Shown piece by piece: positions 11,475 through 23,881 of a DNA stretch of 64,000 nucleotides. A model generated the notes under the pieces. The model was not told where the DNA came from. It searched no databases and was given only the letters and a program-made list of their open reading frames with translations. This stretch comes from Heliocidaris erythrogramma (lineage: Eukaryota; Echinodermata; Echinoidea; Camarodonta; Echinometridae). Position 1 is the first letter of the stretch. Every line of letters starts with the position of its first letter. Where the stretch lies: the NCBI GenBank assembly GCA_025617745.1, contig CM046863.1, positions 59,600,085 through 59,664,084 on the forward strand. The letters are read 5' to 3'. Both the position numbers and the translations under genes were made by a program.

Positions 11475-11995
11475 GATTAGAAAATATGTATCTATAAAAA
11501 ATAGTGTATACATTTGTTGTATCCTGTAAATCCATGTGTGTTGTTTTTTGTGCGTTTTTTCCCTTCTATAACAGACTACACAGATCAATTGCCCTAATTT
11601 TTTTTCTTCAAACACAAATAGTCATTGTTCATCATAATAATGTCCTTATTAATATATTTTCATTGTTATATTTGTTATATTTATCATCATCATCACTATT
11701 ATCAGGAAGTAGTAGTCGTAATAGTAATAATAGTAGTAGTAGTAGTAATATCTTAACATCATGATTATTATTATTACTACCATAGTGGTAGTAGCAGTAG
11801 GAGCAGTAGTATCACTTTTATTTGTTGTAGGCCTACATGTGTTATTATTGCTGGTGCTTCTTATAATTAATTCTTATTACCACGGTGCAGATGTAGATTT
11901 CATTTCTTTTTTCTATATTGATTGTATATGTTTATTTCCCAATAATTTATCTTATCACATTCTTTCCCTCATTTCTTTTTCAAATATATTTTTAG

Positions 11996-12038
11996 GAGTG
12001 AAAGTGGTTCTCTACACTGCGACATACATGCCGTCCAA
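11996..12038 (+). CDS. Mini exon 2 (43 nt)
   Basis: It has the same sequence and splice signals as mini exon 1 (acceptor TTTTTAG, donor GTAAGTAG at 12039) and encodes SESGSLHCDIHAVQ between exons B and C. Confidence 0.8.
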
Positions 12039-12693
12039 GTAAGTAGACTGATATGTGCACATGCCTTTAACATAACGGAGAATGGAAATTACCCCAGAAT
12101 AGCATTGTCTGTCTTAACTCTTTCATTGCCGATACTATGTGACAGATAGACTTGCCATTTTCAATCACCAAATGCTCGACCACAGGAACGATATATATGG
12201 TGGTCAATGTATATCAATATTTTGAACATAAATCAAGCATTCTAAATATATGATTATAATTATATACTACCACAGAAATTTTCAGAGAAAATTGCAGATT
12301 TTTAAAAAGATATTAGATATTTCAACTTTAAACAATAGTAAACAAATGAGAAACCAAAAATAATTGGCAAAAAAGAAACTTAAATGTAATTTTCAATAAT
12401 TCTTATGCATTAAATTGGGTAAAGTAATAATGTTTGGTATCATATTATATTTTGTGAAATAATAGATGGTTAATGAAGTGCAGACATTTGAAAAGTAAGC
12501 GTTGAATTTTTGAAGAGAACTACACCCCTTGGCACAGTAAGAGTTAAACAATTAGACCATTTACCCGATTTTCAATGAAGTGATAGTTTGGACTAGGCTT
12601 TTAGACTTTTCCACTCGTTAACTACATGTAGTTAAATTATTTTATCCCCATACATGTAAATGTGAGAAGTGGTTTGTTTTCATTTCGTTACAG

Positions 12694-13217
12694 AATGCTA
12701 TGCTTGAGATAAAGCATTGCCAGCTCTCTATTGAGATGACCGAAAACTTGTGGTCCTACCTCAGATCCGTCGCTGCTCTAAAACATCTCTTCATCTCAGA
12801 CTCCTCTCTCAGTTTTCAATCATCTCCTCCTAAGCTTTCATCCGTCACAAAGCTGATCGCCACGAAATTGATGTCACAGAGCTACGAAGGCCTGATCTCA
12901 TCGTTACCTGCCTTGAAAGAGATCGATGTCACTATTGATGATGTAGAGAGAGACACAGCTCATATTACGGCCTCCAGGCCTATGGAGCACAGCAGGGATG
13001 AGCATCTTGCTGTACATATCAAGCTACAAGCCTCGTCATCACTTTCAACAAGAGAGAAGACTGAATCGGGAGCGACGATTGCAACGGTGGGTCTTCTGGT
13101 CAGGGAACAAACCCCAAACCAACAATGCCTACGTGTGTGCGGGCTGAAGGGCAGGGATGAGGAAGCCTTGGTTGAACTCTTCGGCAAGTCAACACAACTA
13201 TCTTCATTGAATTTGGA
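12694..13217 (+). CDS. LRR exon C
   Basis: A 524-nt exon that looks base-for-base identical to exon B, with the same acceptor and donor (GTAAGT at 13218). Its start lies exactly 3,720 bp after that of exon B. The identity suggests very recent duplication or ongoing gene conversion. An assembly duplication cannot be excluded from sequence alone, although the flanking intron differences argue against a simple copy error. Confidence 0.88.
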
Positions 13218-15715
13218 GTAAGTAAATCTAGCCCTACAGACTATACACTCTGAGTTTTTAGACAATAATTAGTTCTTATGAAGGTCAGGGTCAAGGATAT
13301 GCTGATATATATAGGAACCAAAGCATTCTCATTTAGGTCTGTTTTTTGGTGAAACAATGTCTTGTTCATGGAGCATTATTATAGTTTTGGATCTACGTTA
13401 ATTTGTTCAGGTTCAATTTGTTCAATTTGTTTAATTTCAACCCGACCTTTTCTAATCGTTCATTTTTTAGGTGGGCTGTACTTCAAGTACAGACCACCTT
13501 CTGTTTGTGTACGACATTTTCTTTATTTATTATTATTATTTTTATTATTTATTTTTATTTCTACCCACTTTTTTGTGTCCGCTATATCTCCAAAACTGCT
13601 TTGTCAAATGTAATCAAGTTCGGTACGATGGTAGATATGGTTATTCTCTTGGCACACGAACATTTTCAATACAGTCATAGAGTATCGTGACGTCATCTAG
13701 GCGCCGTCGATGCGATTTCGATGGATTTTGAGGGGTGAGAGGGGCACATTCGGTGGCAAGTCTGAGATGCTTCGTCGATCAATCGGGTTTTCCGCCGACA
13801 GAAATGACTATTTTTTGGTGATCGGCGGCCTGTCGCTCATTTTTAAGTGCCAGTTAAAATTTTGCGATCGATCGGCGAAGAAAGCCCTGGCGGCACCCAT
13901 CGCCGACTTTTCGGTGGCTGTCGGCGGCTAGTCTGTGATTCGGCCGGGGGACCATTGACTAATCGGCGGCGTATCGTCGTTTTATCTCCGATTTCATTGA
14001 CTCGGCCGGGGACCATTGACTAATCGTCAGCGTATCGTCGTTTTATCTCTGACTGAATGCCGACATATACCCCCCCCCCCCCCCCCCATCGACGATGTTC
14101 AAAGGAAACCGTCGGGGGGGGGGGGGCGTCGGTTTTTTGTGAATGCTCGATAGCACAAGCGTTGCTGGATACCCCAACATCGGATCGCAACGTCAATCTC
14201 GCCGACGCCTATAAAATTTAACAAATCGCCTAGGTATCGGTACCGCCGATTTTTATCTGACCCAAGCTTTAGTCTGTTTATCCTTTCTTGTCTTGTAAAG
14301 TACCTGTGAGTCCCCGTTCTTGTAGCAATCTTTGTCTTCGTTCTGTAATGTTGTCATTAACCTGTTCAGTTCCCCTTTCTATAGCTTCCTTTTGTTCCAC
14401 AAAATATGCAGAAGTTATAGACGTTACATATTTATCTGGAAACCTCGTTGCCCCAAAAATATATGTGGGTTTTCTTTCTCCTCGCTGCCAGAATATCGGA
14501 ACTTTGAAATCCTGAGGGGAGGGGTGCTGCAGTAATTGCCGAGAGGGGGGGGGGGGGGGGGCGGCTCCTTTTGCCCGAATATCAACTTTGGAATTTCTAA
14601 ATGTTTGCGAGTGAGCAATTCTTTATAAAACTTTTTCTAGAGAAAATGCACAGAAGTTTCATACAGAAGTTACATGATTATCTTGGAATCTCGCTGTCCA
14701 AATAATGTGGATGTTTTATCTCCTCGCTGCCCGACTATGAAATGGTGGTCGCCCGAATATCGGAACTTTGAAAATCCTCGGGGCAGGCGGGCTGCAGGCT
14801 GCAGCCATCGCCGAAGAGGGGGACGCCTTTTGCCCGAAAATTAACCCATTGACTACGGGGACCGGGTGGCTTCTGTATTGAGCCTATGAGAGTTAATAAA
14901 TTGACCAGTCTACAGTAAACTTTCCATTGTTTTGCGAGCGAAGTCAGCAAACGAGCAAAATAGAAGATGGTCAGCTTTTCAATCTTTTTCTTTCTTTCCC
15001 TTTTCATTTCCTTCTTTTCTTTCTGTTTTTGATTTCCTTTGATTTCCCTTCAATTTTCTTTTTTCTTCTCCTTTCTCTTTTCTCTTCCTTTTCCCTTTTC
15101 CCACCACTCTTTCTTTTTGCCGACAGAGATGGCGCATTTGCCGACAGCACTTTCGAGTGTGGGGGCCCGGGGGGGGGGGGGGGTGGGGGGGGGGGGGGGA
15201 GATTAGAAAATATGTATCTATAAAAAATAGTGTATACATTTGTTGTATCCTGTAAATCCATGTGTGTTGTTTTTTGTGCGTTTTTTCCCTTCTATAACAG
15301 ACTACACAGATCAATTGCCCTAATTTTTTTTCTTCAAACACAAATAGTCATTGTTCACCATAATAATGTCCTTATTAATATATTTTCATTGTTATATTTG
15401 TTATATTTATCATCATCATCACTATTATCAGGAAGTAGTAGTCGTAATAGTAATAGTAGTAGTAGTAGTAGTAATATCTTAACATCATGATTATTATTAT
15501 TACTACCATAGTGGTAGTAGCAGTAGGAGCAGTAGTATCACTTTTATTTGTTGTAGGCCTACATGACTTGCTGGTGCTTCTTATAATTAATTCTTATTAC
15601 CACGGTGCAGATGTAGATTTCATTTCTTTTTTCTATATTGATTGTATATGTTTATTTCCCAATAATTTATCTTATCACATTCTTTCCGTCATTTCTTTTT
15701 CAAATATATTTTTAG

Positions 15716-15758
15716 GAGTGAAAGTGGTTCTCTACACTGCGACATACATGCCGTCCAA
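15716..15758 (+). CDS. Mini exon 3 (43 nt)
   Basis: Identical to mini exons 1 and 2, with donor GTAAGTAG at 15759; it joins exons C and D. Confidence 0.8.
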
Positions 15759-16413
15759 GTAAGTAGACTGATATGTGCACATGCCTTTAAAATAACGGAG
15801 AATGGAAATTACCCCAGAATAGCATTGTCTGTCTTAACTCTTTCATTGCCGATACTATGTGACAGATAGACTTGTCATTTTCAATCACCAAATGCTCGAC
15901 CACAGGAACGATATATATGGTGGTCAATGTATATCAATATTTTGAACATAAATCAAGCATTCTAAATATATGATTATAATTATATACTACCACAGAAATT
16001 TTCAGAGAAAATTGCAGATTTTTAAAAAGATATTAGATATTTCAACTTTAAACAATAGTAAACAAATGAGAAACCAAAAATAATTGGCAAAAAAGAAACT
16101 TAAATGTAATTTTCAATAATTCTTATGCATTAAATTGGGTAAAGTAATAATGTTTGGTATCATATTATATTTTGTGAAATAATAGATGGTTAATGAAGTG
16201 CAGACATTTGAAAAGTAAGCGTTGAATTTTTGAAGAGAACTACACCCCTTGGCACAGTAAGAGTTAAACAATTAGACCATTTACCCGATTTTCAATGAAG
16301 TGATAGTTTGGACTAGGCTTTTAGACTTTTCCACTCGTTAACTACATGTAGTTAAATTATTTTATCCCCATACATGTAAATGTGAGAAGTGGTTTGTTTT
16401 CATTTCGTTACAG

Positions 16414-16937
16414 AATGCTATGCTTGAGATAAAGCATTGCCAGCTCTCTATTGAGATGACCGAAAACTTGTGGTCCTACCTCAGATCCGTCGCTGCTCTA
16501 AAACATCTCTTCATCTCAGACTCCTCTCTCAGTTTTCAATCATCTCCTCCTAAGCTTTCATCCGTCACAAAGCTGATCGCCACGAAATTGATGTCACAGA
16601 GCTACGAAGGCCTGATCTCATCGTTACCTGCCTTGAAAGAGATCGATGTCACTATTGATGATGTAGAGAGAGACACAGCTCATATTACGGCCTCCAGGCC
16701 TATGGAGCACAGCAGGGATGAGCATCTTGCTGTACATATCAAGCTACAAGCCTCGTCATCACTTTCAACAAGAGAGAAGACTGAATCGGGAGCGACGATT
16801 GCAACGGTGGGTCTTCTGGTCAGGGAACAAACCCCAAACCAACAATGCCTACGTGTGTGCGGGCTGAAGGGCAGGGATGAGGAAGCCTTGGTTGAACTCT
16901 TCGGCAAGTCAACACAACTATCTTCATTGAATTTGGA
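16414..16937 (+). CDS. LRR exon D
   Basis: A 524-nt exon that appears identical to exons B and C, with donor GTAAGT at 16938. It begins exactly 3,720 bp after exon C. Confidence 0.88.
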
Positions 16938-19343
16938 GTAAGTAAATCTAGCCCTACAGACTATACACTCTGAGTTTTTAGACAATAATTAGTTCTTATG
17001 AAGGTCAGGGTCAAGGATATGCTGATATATATAGGAACCAAAGCATTCTCATTTAGGTCTGTTTTTTGGTGAAACAATGTCTTGTTCATGGAGCATTATT
17101 ATAGTTTTGGATCTACGTTAATTTATTCAGGTTCAATTTGTTCAATTTGTTCAATTTCAACCCGACCTTTTCTAATCGTTCATTTTTTAGGTGGGCTGTA
17201 CTTCAAGTACAGACCACCTTCTGTTTGTGTACGACATTTTCTTTATTTATTATTATTATTTTTATTATTTATTTTTATTTCTACCCACTTTTTTGTGTCC
17301 GCTATATCTCCAAAACTGCTTTGTCAAATGTAATCAAGTTCGGTACGATGGTAGATATGGTTATTCTCTTGGCACACTAACATTTTCAATACAGTCATAG
17401 AGTATCGTGACGTCATCTAGGCGCCGTCGATGCGATTTTGATGGATTTTGAGGGGTGAGAGGGGCACATTCGGCGGCAAGTCTGAGATGCTTCGTCGATC
17501 AATCGGGTTTTCCGCCGACAGAAATGACTATTTTTTGGTGATCGGCGGCCTGTCGCTCATTTTTAAGTGCCAGTTAAAATTTTGCGATCGATCGGCGAAG
17601 AAAGCCCTGGCGGCACCCATCGCCGACTTTTCGGTGGCTGTCGGCGGCTAGTCTGTGATTCGGCCGGGGGACCATTGACTAATCGGCGGCGTATCGTCGT
17701 TTTATCTCCGATTTCATTGACTCGGCCGGGGACCATTGACTAATCGTCAGCGTATCGTCGTTTTATCTCTGACTGAATGCCGACATATACCCCCCCCCCC
17801 CCCCCATCGACGATGTTCAAAGGAAACCGTCGGGGGGGGGGCGTCGGTTTTTTGTGAATGCTCGATAGCACAAGCGTTGCTGGATACCCCAACATCGGAT
17901 CGCAACGTCAATCTCGCCGACGCCTATAAAATTTAACAAATCGCCTAGGTATCGGTACCGCCGATTTTTATCTGACCCAAGCTTTAGTCTGTTTATCCTT
18001 TCTTGTCTTGTAAAGTACCTGTGAGTCCCCGTTCTTGTAGCAATCTTTGTCTTCGTTCTGTAATGTTGTCATTAACCTGTTCAGTTCCCCTTTCTATAGC
18101 TTCCTTTTGTTCCACAAAATATGCAGAAGTTATAGACGTTACATATTTATCTGGAAACCTCGTTGCCCCAAAAATATATGTGGGTTTTCTTTCTCCTCGC
18201 TGCCAGAATATCGGAACTTTGGAATTTCTAAATGTTTGCGAGTGAGCAATTCTTTATAAAACTTTTTCTAGAGAAAATGCACAGAAGTTTCATACAGAAG
18301 TTACATGATTATCTTGGAATCTCGCTGTCCAAATAATGTGGATGTTTTATCTCCTCGCTGCCCGACTATGAAATGGTGGTCGCCCGAATATCGGAACTTT
18401 GAAAATCCTCGGGGCAGGCGGGCTGCAGGCTGCAGCCATCGCCGAAGATGGGGACGCCTTTTGCCCGAAAATTAACCCATTGACTACAGGGACCGGGTGG
18501 CTTCTGTATTGAGCCTATGAGAGTTAATAAATTCACCAGTCAACAGTAAACTTTCCATTGTTTTGCGAGCGAAGTCAGCGAACGAGCAAAATAGAAGATG
18601 GTCAGCTTTTCAATCTTTTTCTTTCTTTCCCTTTTCATTTCCTTCTTTTCTTTCTGTTTTTGATTTCCTTTGATTTCCCTTCGATTTTCTTTTTTCTTCT
18701 CCTTTCTCTTTTCTCTTCCTTTTCCCTTTTCCCACCACTCTTTCTTTTTGCCGACAGAGATGGCGCATTTGCCGACAGCAATTTCGAGTGTGGGGGCCCG
18801 GGGGGGGGGGGGGGGGGGGGGGGGGGGAGATTAGAAAATATGTATCTATAAAAAATAGTGTATACATTTGTTGTATCCTGTAAATCCATGTGTGTTGTTT
18901 TTTGTGCGTTTTTTCCCTTCTATAACAGACTACACAGATCAATTGCCCTAATTTTTTTTCTTCAAACACAAATAGTCATTGTTCATCATAATAATGTCCT
19001 TATTAATATATTTTCATTGTTATATTTGTTATATTTATCATCATCATCACTATTATCAGGAAGTAGTAGTCGTAATAGTAATAGTAGTAGCAGTAGTAGT
19101 AATATCTTAACATCATGATTATTATTATTACTACCATAGTGGTAGTAGCAGTAGGAGCAGTAGTATCACTTTTATTTGTTGTAGGCCTACATGACTTGCT
19201 GGTGCTTCTTATAATTAATTCTTATTACCACGGTGCAGATGTAGATTTCATTTCTTTTTTCTATATTGATTGTATATGTTTATTTCCCAATAATTTATCT
19301 TATCACATTCTTTCCGTCATTTCTTTTTCAAATATATTTTTAG

Positions 19344-19386
19344 GAGTGAAAGTGGTTCTCTACACTGCGACATACATGCCGTCCAA
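19344..19386 (+). CDS. Mini exon 4 (43 nt)
   Basis: The same 43-nt sequence as mini exons 1-3, with donor GTAAGTAG at 19387; it joins exons D and E. Confidence 0.8.
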
Positions 19387-20042
19387 GTAAGTAGACTGAT
19401 ATGTGCACATGCCTTTAAAATAACGGAGAATGGAAATTACCCCAGAATAGCATTGTCTGTCTTAACTCTTTCATTGCCGATACTATGTGACAGATAGACT
19501 TGTCATTTTCAATCACCAAATGCTCGACCACAGGAACGATATATATGGTGGTCAATGTATATCAATATTTTGAACATAAATCAAGCATTCTAAATATATG
19601 ATTATAATTATATACTACCATAGAAATTTTCAGAGAAAATTGCAGATTTTTAAAAAGATATTAGATATTTCAACTTTAAACAATAGTAAACAAATGAGAA
19701 ACCAAAAATAATTGGCAAAAAAAGAAACTTAAATGTAATTTTCAATAATTCTTATGCATTAAATTGGGTAAAGTAATAATGTTTGGTATCATATTATATT
19801 TTGTGAAATAATAGATGGTTAATGAAGTGCAGACATTTGAAAAGTAAGCGTTGAATTTTTGAAGAGAACTACACCCCTTGGCACAGTAAGAGTTAAACAA
19901 TTAGACCATTTACCCGATTTTCAATGAAGTGATAGTTTGGACTAGGCTTTTAGACTTTTCCACTCGTTAACTACATGTAGTTAAATTATTTTATCCCCAT
20001 ACATGTAAATGTGAGAAGTGGTTTGTTTTCATTTCGTTACAG

Positions 20043-20566
20043 AATGCTATGCTTGAGATAAAGCATTGCCAGCTCTCTATTGAGATGACCGAAAACTTGT
20101 GGTCCTACCTCAGATCCGTCGCTGCTCTAAAACATCTCTTCATCTCAGACTCCTCTCTCAGTTTTCAATCATCTCCTCCTAAGCTTTCATCCGTCACAAA
20201 GCTGATCGCCACGAAATTGATGTCACAAAGCTACGAAGGCCTGATCTCATCGTTACCTGCCTTGAAAGAGATCGATGTCACTATTGATGATGTAGAGAGA
20301 GACACAGCTCATATTACGGCCTCCAGGCCTATGGAGCACAGCAGGGATGAGCATCTTGCTGTACATATCAAGCTACAAGCCTCGTCATCACTTTCAACAG
20401 AAGAGAAGACTGAATCGGGAGCGACGATTGCAACGGTGGGTCTTCTGGTCAGGGAACAAACCCCAAACCAACAATGCCTACGTGTGTGCGGGCTGAAGGG
20501 CAGGGATGAGGAAGCCTTGGTTGAACTCTTCGGCAAGTCAACACAACTATCTTCATTGAATTTGGA
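20043..20566 (+). CDS. LRR exon E
   Basis: A 524-nt exon that differs from B-D at one visible residue (STEEKTES for STREKTES, shared with exon A) and by a silent change (ATGTCACAAAGC). The donor GTAAGT is at 20567. It is the last member of the first array. Confidence 0.88.
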
Positions 20567-20685
20567 GTAAGTAAATCTAGCCCTACAGACTATACACTCT
20601 GAGTTTTTAGACAATAATTAGTTCTTATGAAGGTCAGGGTCAAGGATATGCTGATATATATAGGAACCAAAGCATTCTCATTTAG

Positions 20686-20945
20686 GTCTGTTTTTTGGAG
20701 CTCACGCGCATAAGCCTTAAAGTACCTGAATCACTCCCTAGGACTAGGCCTAGGCCTAGGCCATCAGAGAAGAAAAATGTATCAAGCGTACCAAGAGACA
20801 CGACAAGAGGACTGGGTCTCTTGAATGGAACATTCGACAGTGACGAGGTGATATTGTCCTGGGTAATTTCCGGACCCGAGGAGATATTGATTGATCTCGT
20901 CGAGCCTTCAACGCGTTTGATATCATCTTGTCTGTATATAGAACA
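20686..20945 (+). pseudogene. Half LRR exon fused to the end of the 3.7 kb array
   Basis: From GAGCTCACGCGC at 20698 the sequence matches the 3' half of exons I and J: ELTRISLKV, SEKKNV, RGLGLL, DEVILS, LIDLVEPSTRLISS, ending LYIEQ with a GTGAGT donor at 20946 in phase 2. The 5' half and its acceptor are absent. An AGGCCT repeat has expanded inside it, adding RTRPRPRP. An array-derived CATTTAG at 20679-20685 would give a frame-preserving phase-0 start at 20686 (VCFLELTR), in frame only if exon E is skipped after mini exon 4. It is more likely a non-functional fragment. Confidence 0.75.
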
Positions 20946-23841
20946 GTGAGTAATCATTCTAAGTTTCTTAATCTTACAGTAGGCCTAGGCCTAGGCCTAC
21001 TTATCGGTTTCTCAGCCCGCCTCTGTGCTTTTTTCATGTTTTGTTCCTTGACTTACTTCATGTAGACCTATTTGACATGAAATGGGCATCAGAATTACTT
21101 TCTTGGTCAAGTTAATGTGTTGACAAAGTATCGACCTAAATTCCATTTAACTTTGACATAAGATTCAAGGATGATATTGATATTGGGTATAATGTTTAAG
21201 TCAAGACAAAGGACCAGTAAGGTTCAAAATATTCAAGAAGATATCACAAGAATGATACGACTCGCAGAAAATCAAACAAACTGTGAAAGCTTTTGTAGGA
21301 ATTAAACATGTGATGAATCAGTTGAAGTTGAAAATATAGAAAGTAGCTCAAATTTCCATCATAATAATTATATAACAATGATAAATTATGACATAGGATA
21401 TTGTCAAATCTTATTTTGAATGCTGTGGCCAAAGAAATTGATCATGTTTATACTCATGTTTATTTCGTACTTGTCCAGTATATTTTTTACATGCCAGTCA
21501 CCCTCCATTATACCATCTCCATTCAAACCGCCTGTTCATTGTACAGACTAGGCCTAGGCCTACAGTAATTTCTTCAATTGTCATGTTTCATGCATACACT
21601 CAATGTTCAGTCAGTGTGACTACGCGTGTACATTAACTGTACAGTTGTACATGCCTACATGGGCATTATTGTATTCAAACTCTACATGCTACAATGTAGG
21701 CTACTTGTGTCATGTTCATTGCCAAACGCATCAAAATATTTTGTCATATCTGAAACATGTCATACACATGTCAAGATATTCATCTATGTTCGCCACTGTT
21801 ATTACTTTTATTGGTGTTTGTTCAGTTATCAAGTTGAGACATACTGTGACTGCCCAATGCGATACTTGTAGAGGAACTATTGACAAGTTCCACTTGCTTT
21901 TTTATGGCAGTTGTTACCCAAATTTTGAGAATGATGCATCACCAGTAAAGTTGAACCCTAAATCACCTTAATAAGCCACCTGACTTCTAGTAGACACCAG
22001 TGTTGTAGTCAAGGCCCAAAGCCTCAAGACCAAGGCATTGACTAGCAAGGCCAGGCTTTACCCACAAGGCCAAGGCCAAGCTAATGCCAATTAGGCTTTA
22101 CCCACAAGGCCAAGACTAAGGCCAAGGCTTGAACCTTCAAGGCCAAGACCAAGCAGACTGAGGCTAAGGCTTTACCCACAAGGCCAAGGCTTGAACCTTC
22201 AAGGCCAAGACTAAGACCAAGGCTTTACCCACAAGACCAAGACTAAGGCGAAGGCTTTATCCACAAGGCCAAGACTGAAAGGCCATTTTAATGCGTGAAC
22301 TTTAAAGGCCAAGACCAAGGCATCAAAAAAGAAAGGAGGGGGAAATGGAACAATCAAAGATGGAGGCGCACACACAAAGAAAAGAAAGCAGGCACTGTCT
22401 TCAAGAATCATCATGACAGCAGGGGTGGTTGAACATTTTTAGAGGGAAAGGGGTGGTCATTGCAAAAAAAAAAAAATCTTTGAAAGGGGGGGGGGGGGGC
22501 ACCTACAAAGACATGGTGGGGAAAATTGCCATAACCCTTACATGACCTTCTTTGGTAGATGTAGATGTATCATTCTTTCTTGACATACTAAATGGTAATT
22601 TATTTGCAAGCAAGTACGTGAACCAACTATTAAAGGCACTGTATGTTATTATGATTTTATCAGGAGATATGTCACTGCTCACAAACCCACAATGCCCTTT
22701 TATTCAGCTGATTTTCATGCTCACGATGTTAGGCCTCTTGCCAAAATAGTGAATATGAGGTCTCATTCCAGGTTGCATAGTGCTGTAGTGGTGTATATTG
22801 GGATTACATGTATGGCTCTCACAGCATAATATAATGAACCCCCCCCCCCCCCCCCAAAAAAAAAAAAAAAAAAAAAAAAAAATGAAAGAAAGAAAGAAAC
22901 TTATTAAGTATGTAACTTTAAAACTAAGCAGTAATTTTTTTTTTATTTATTATCTTCAAAGATGGAGAGCAGAATTTCGAAATTATGAAATACTGATTAA
23001 CAGTTTCCTCGAATGGGGCGTCAAATTCATAAAAATCCAGGAGAATTCGTGTCAAGAAATTTAGCAAGTCAAACGAAGGTTATGATTTCTTTCAAAATTC
23101 GAAGTGCTATTTGTAGCTTTATCCTGTATGGGGTAAAATACGAAGCAACAAGGATGACAGCTCCTATATTGATTGAACCCTTTAAAAAGCCATTTCTAAA
23201 CTGGATTGTAATTGTGTGTATATTCATGCGTGAAAAGTTGGCGATATCCTGAAGAACGTTATGTAGGAGAGCAAAGCAAACAAGCTTCAGAAAATCAGTC
23301 GAATTTTATACACTAAAACGACTGCATGAACTGCCATTTACCTTGCTTACTGGTGCTCGTTTAATCAACAATAATAATTTTCGTCTTCCTTTTCTACCCT
23401 TTCTCTTTCTCAAATCATATCTTTTGCTCCCCATTGAAGTGCCCCCCCCCCCCCCCCCTGCAAAACAAAGCACAAAAATATGTATGATTGTATATGTAAA
23501 TAAAGATTAGTACAGCTTTTGCATATGACGACGGAATGAATAAAAAAAACTACAAAATAGACATATATAATTATGATATAACAATAATAATATTGGATGG
23601 CTCTACTTTCGGTGAATGTCGAAAATACTGCCCGTAAAAGAACCATATTGACCTCGTCTTAGACTCTGGGCAATATTATTCTGATATCCCCTCAAGACCA
23701 GTCAATATTATATAATTATTGATCACATTATAATTAGTATTATCTCCATCATAGTAATTAACATGATTGTTTCACTCTAGACACTGAAATAATTTATTAC
23801 CGACTGTCAAGTTTTCCTCATTTCTCTTTTAATTCCTACAG
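20946..23841 (+). other. Intron of the I/J cassette type
   Basis: This intron resembles those after exons I and J (a shared ATGAAATGGGCATCA region near 21076 and the ACACTCAATGTTCAGTCA region near 21596), so it came with the half exon and not with the 3.7 kb units. It carries AGGCCT hexamer runs (20979-20998, 21549-21563), a degenerate AAGGCCAAG repeat, poly-G/C and poly-A runs (near 22487, 22840, 23441), and no supported gene. Confidence 0.6.
22005..22325. repeat. Degenerate AAGGCCAAG tandem repeat
   Basis: Variants of AAGGCCAAGAC and AAGGCTTTACCCACAAGG alternate about ten times with irregular spacing. It is non-coding minisatellite sequence within the intron. Confidence 0.8.
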
Positions 23842-23881
23842 GTTTTCTGGGTCAATGCCCTCGGACAGACGCGTATCAAAT
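23842..23881 (+). CDS. Mini exon 5 (40 nt, FSGS type)
   Basis: The acceptor is TTCCTACAG and the donor GTAAGTAG at 23882. One leading base is followed by FSGSMPSDRRVSN, phase 2 in and 0 out. It belongs to the type that follows I/J-like exons, which fits the half exon upstream. It joins exon E (or the half exon) to exon F. Confidence 0.78.

Larger units (their letters stand above)
10431..14149 (+). repeat. Tandem cassette unit 2 of the 3.7 kb array
   Basis: A 3,719-bp copy of unit 1. Differences that I can see are a missing block of about 22 bp after GCCTATAAA near 10497, a much longer poly-G run (about 46 G, near 11428-11473), a short insertion ACATGTGTTATT near 11834, and a few single-base changes. 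It contains mini exon 2 and exon C. Confidence 0.92.
14150..17864 (+). repeat. Tandem cassette unit 3 of the 3.7 kb array
   Basis: A 3,715-bp copy. It has its own poly-G lengths (a G-run with an internal T near 15168-15199), and ACATGACTTGC near 15560 in place of the ACATGTGTTATTATTGC of unit 2. It contains mini exon 3 and exon D. Confidence 0.92.
17865..20698 (+). repeat. Tandem cassette unit 4 (3'-truncated)
   Basis: This unit starts like the others but ends after TTTAGGTCTGTTTTTTGG at 20698, where the sequence switches to the 3' half of a different LRR exon type. It also lacks about 100 bp near 18215, between two copies of GGAACTTTG; units 1-3 keep the block. It contains mini exon 4 and exon E. 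Confidence 0.9.

Noticed and set aside
21603-21971. A 122-codon frame in the intron after the half exon
   Set aside because: The homologous intron near 38700 does not keep the frame, and no domain is recognisable.
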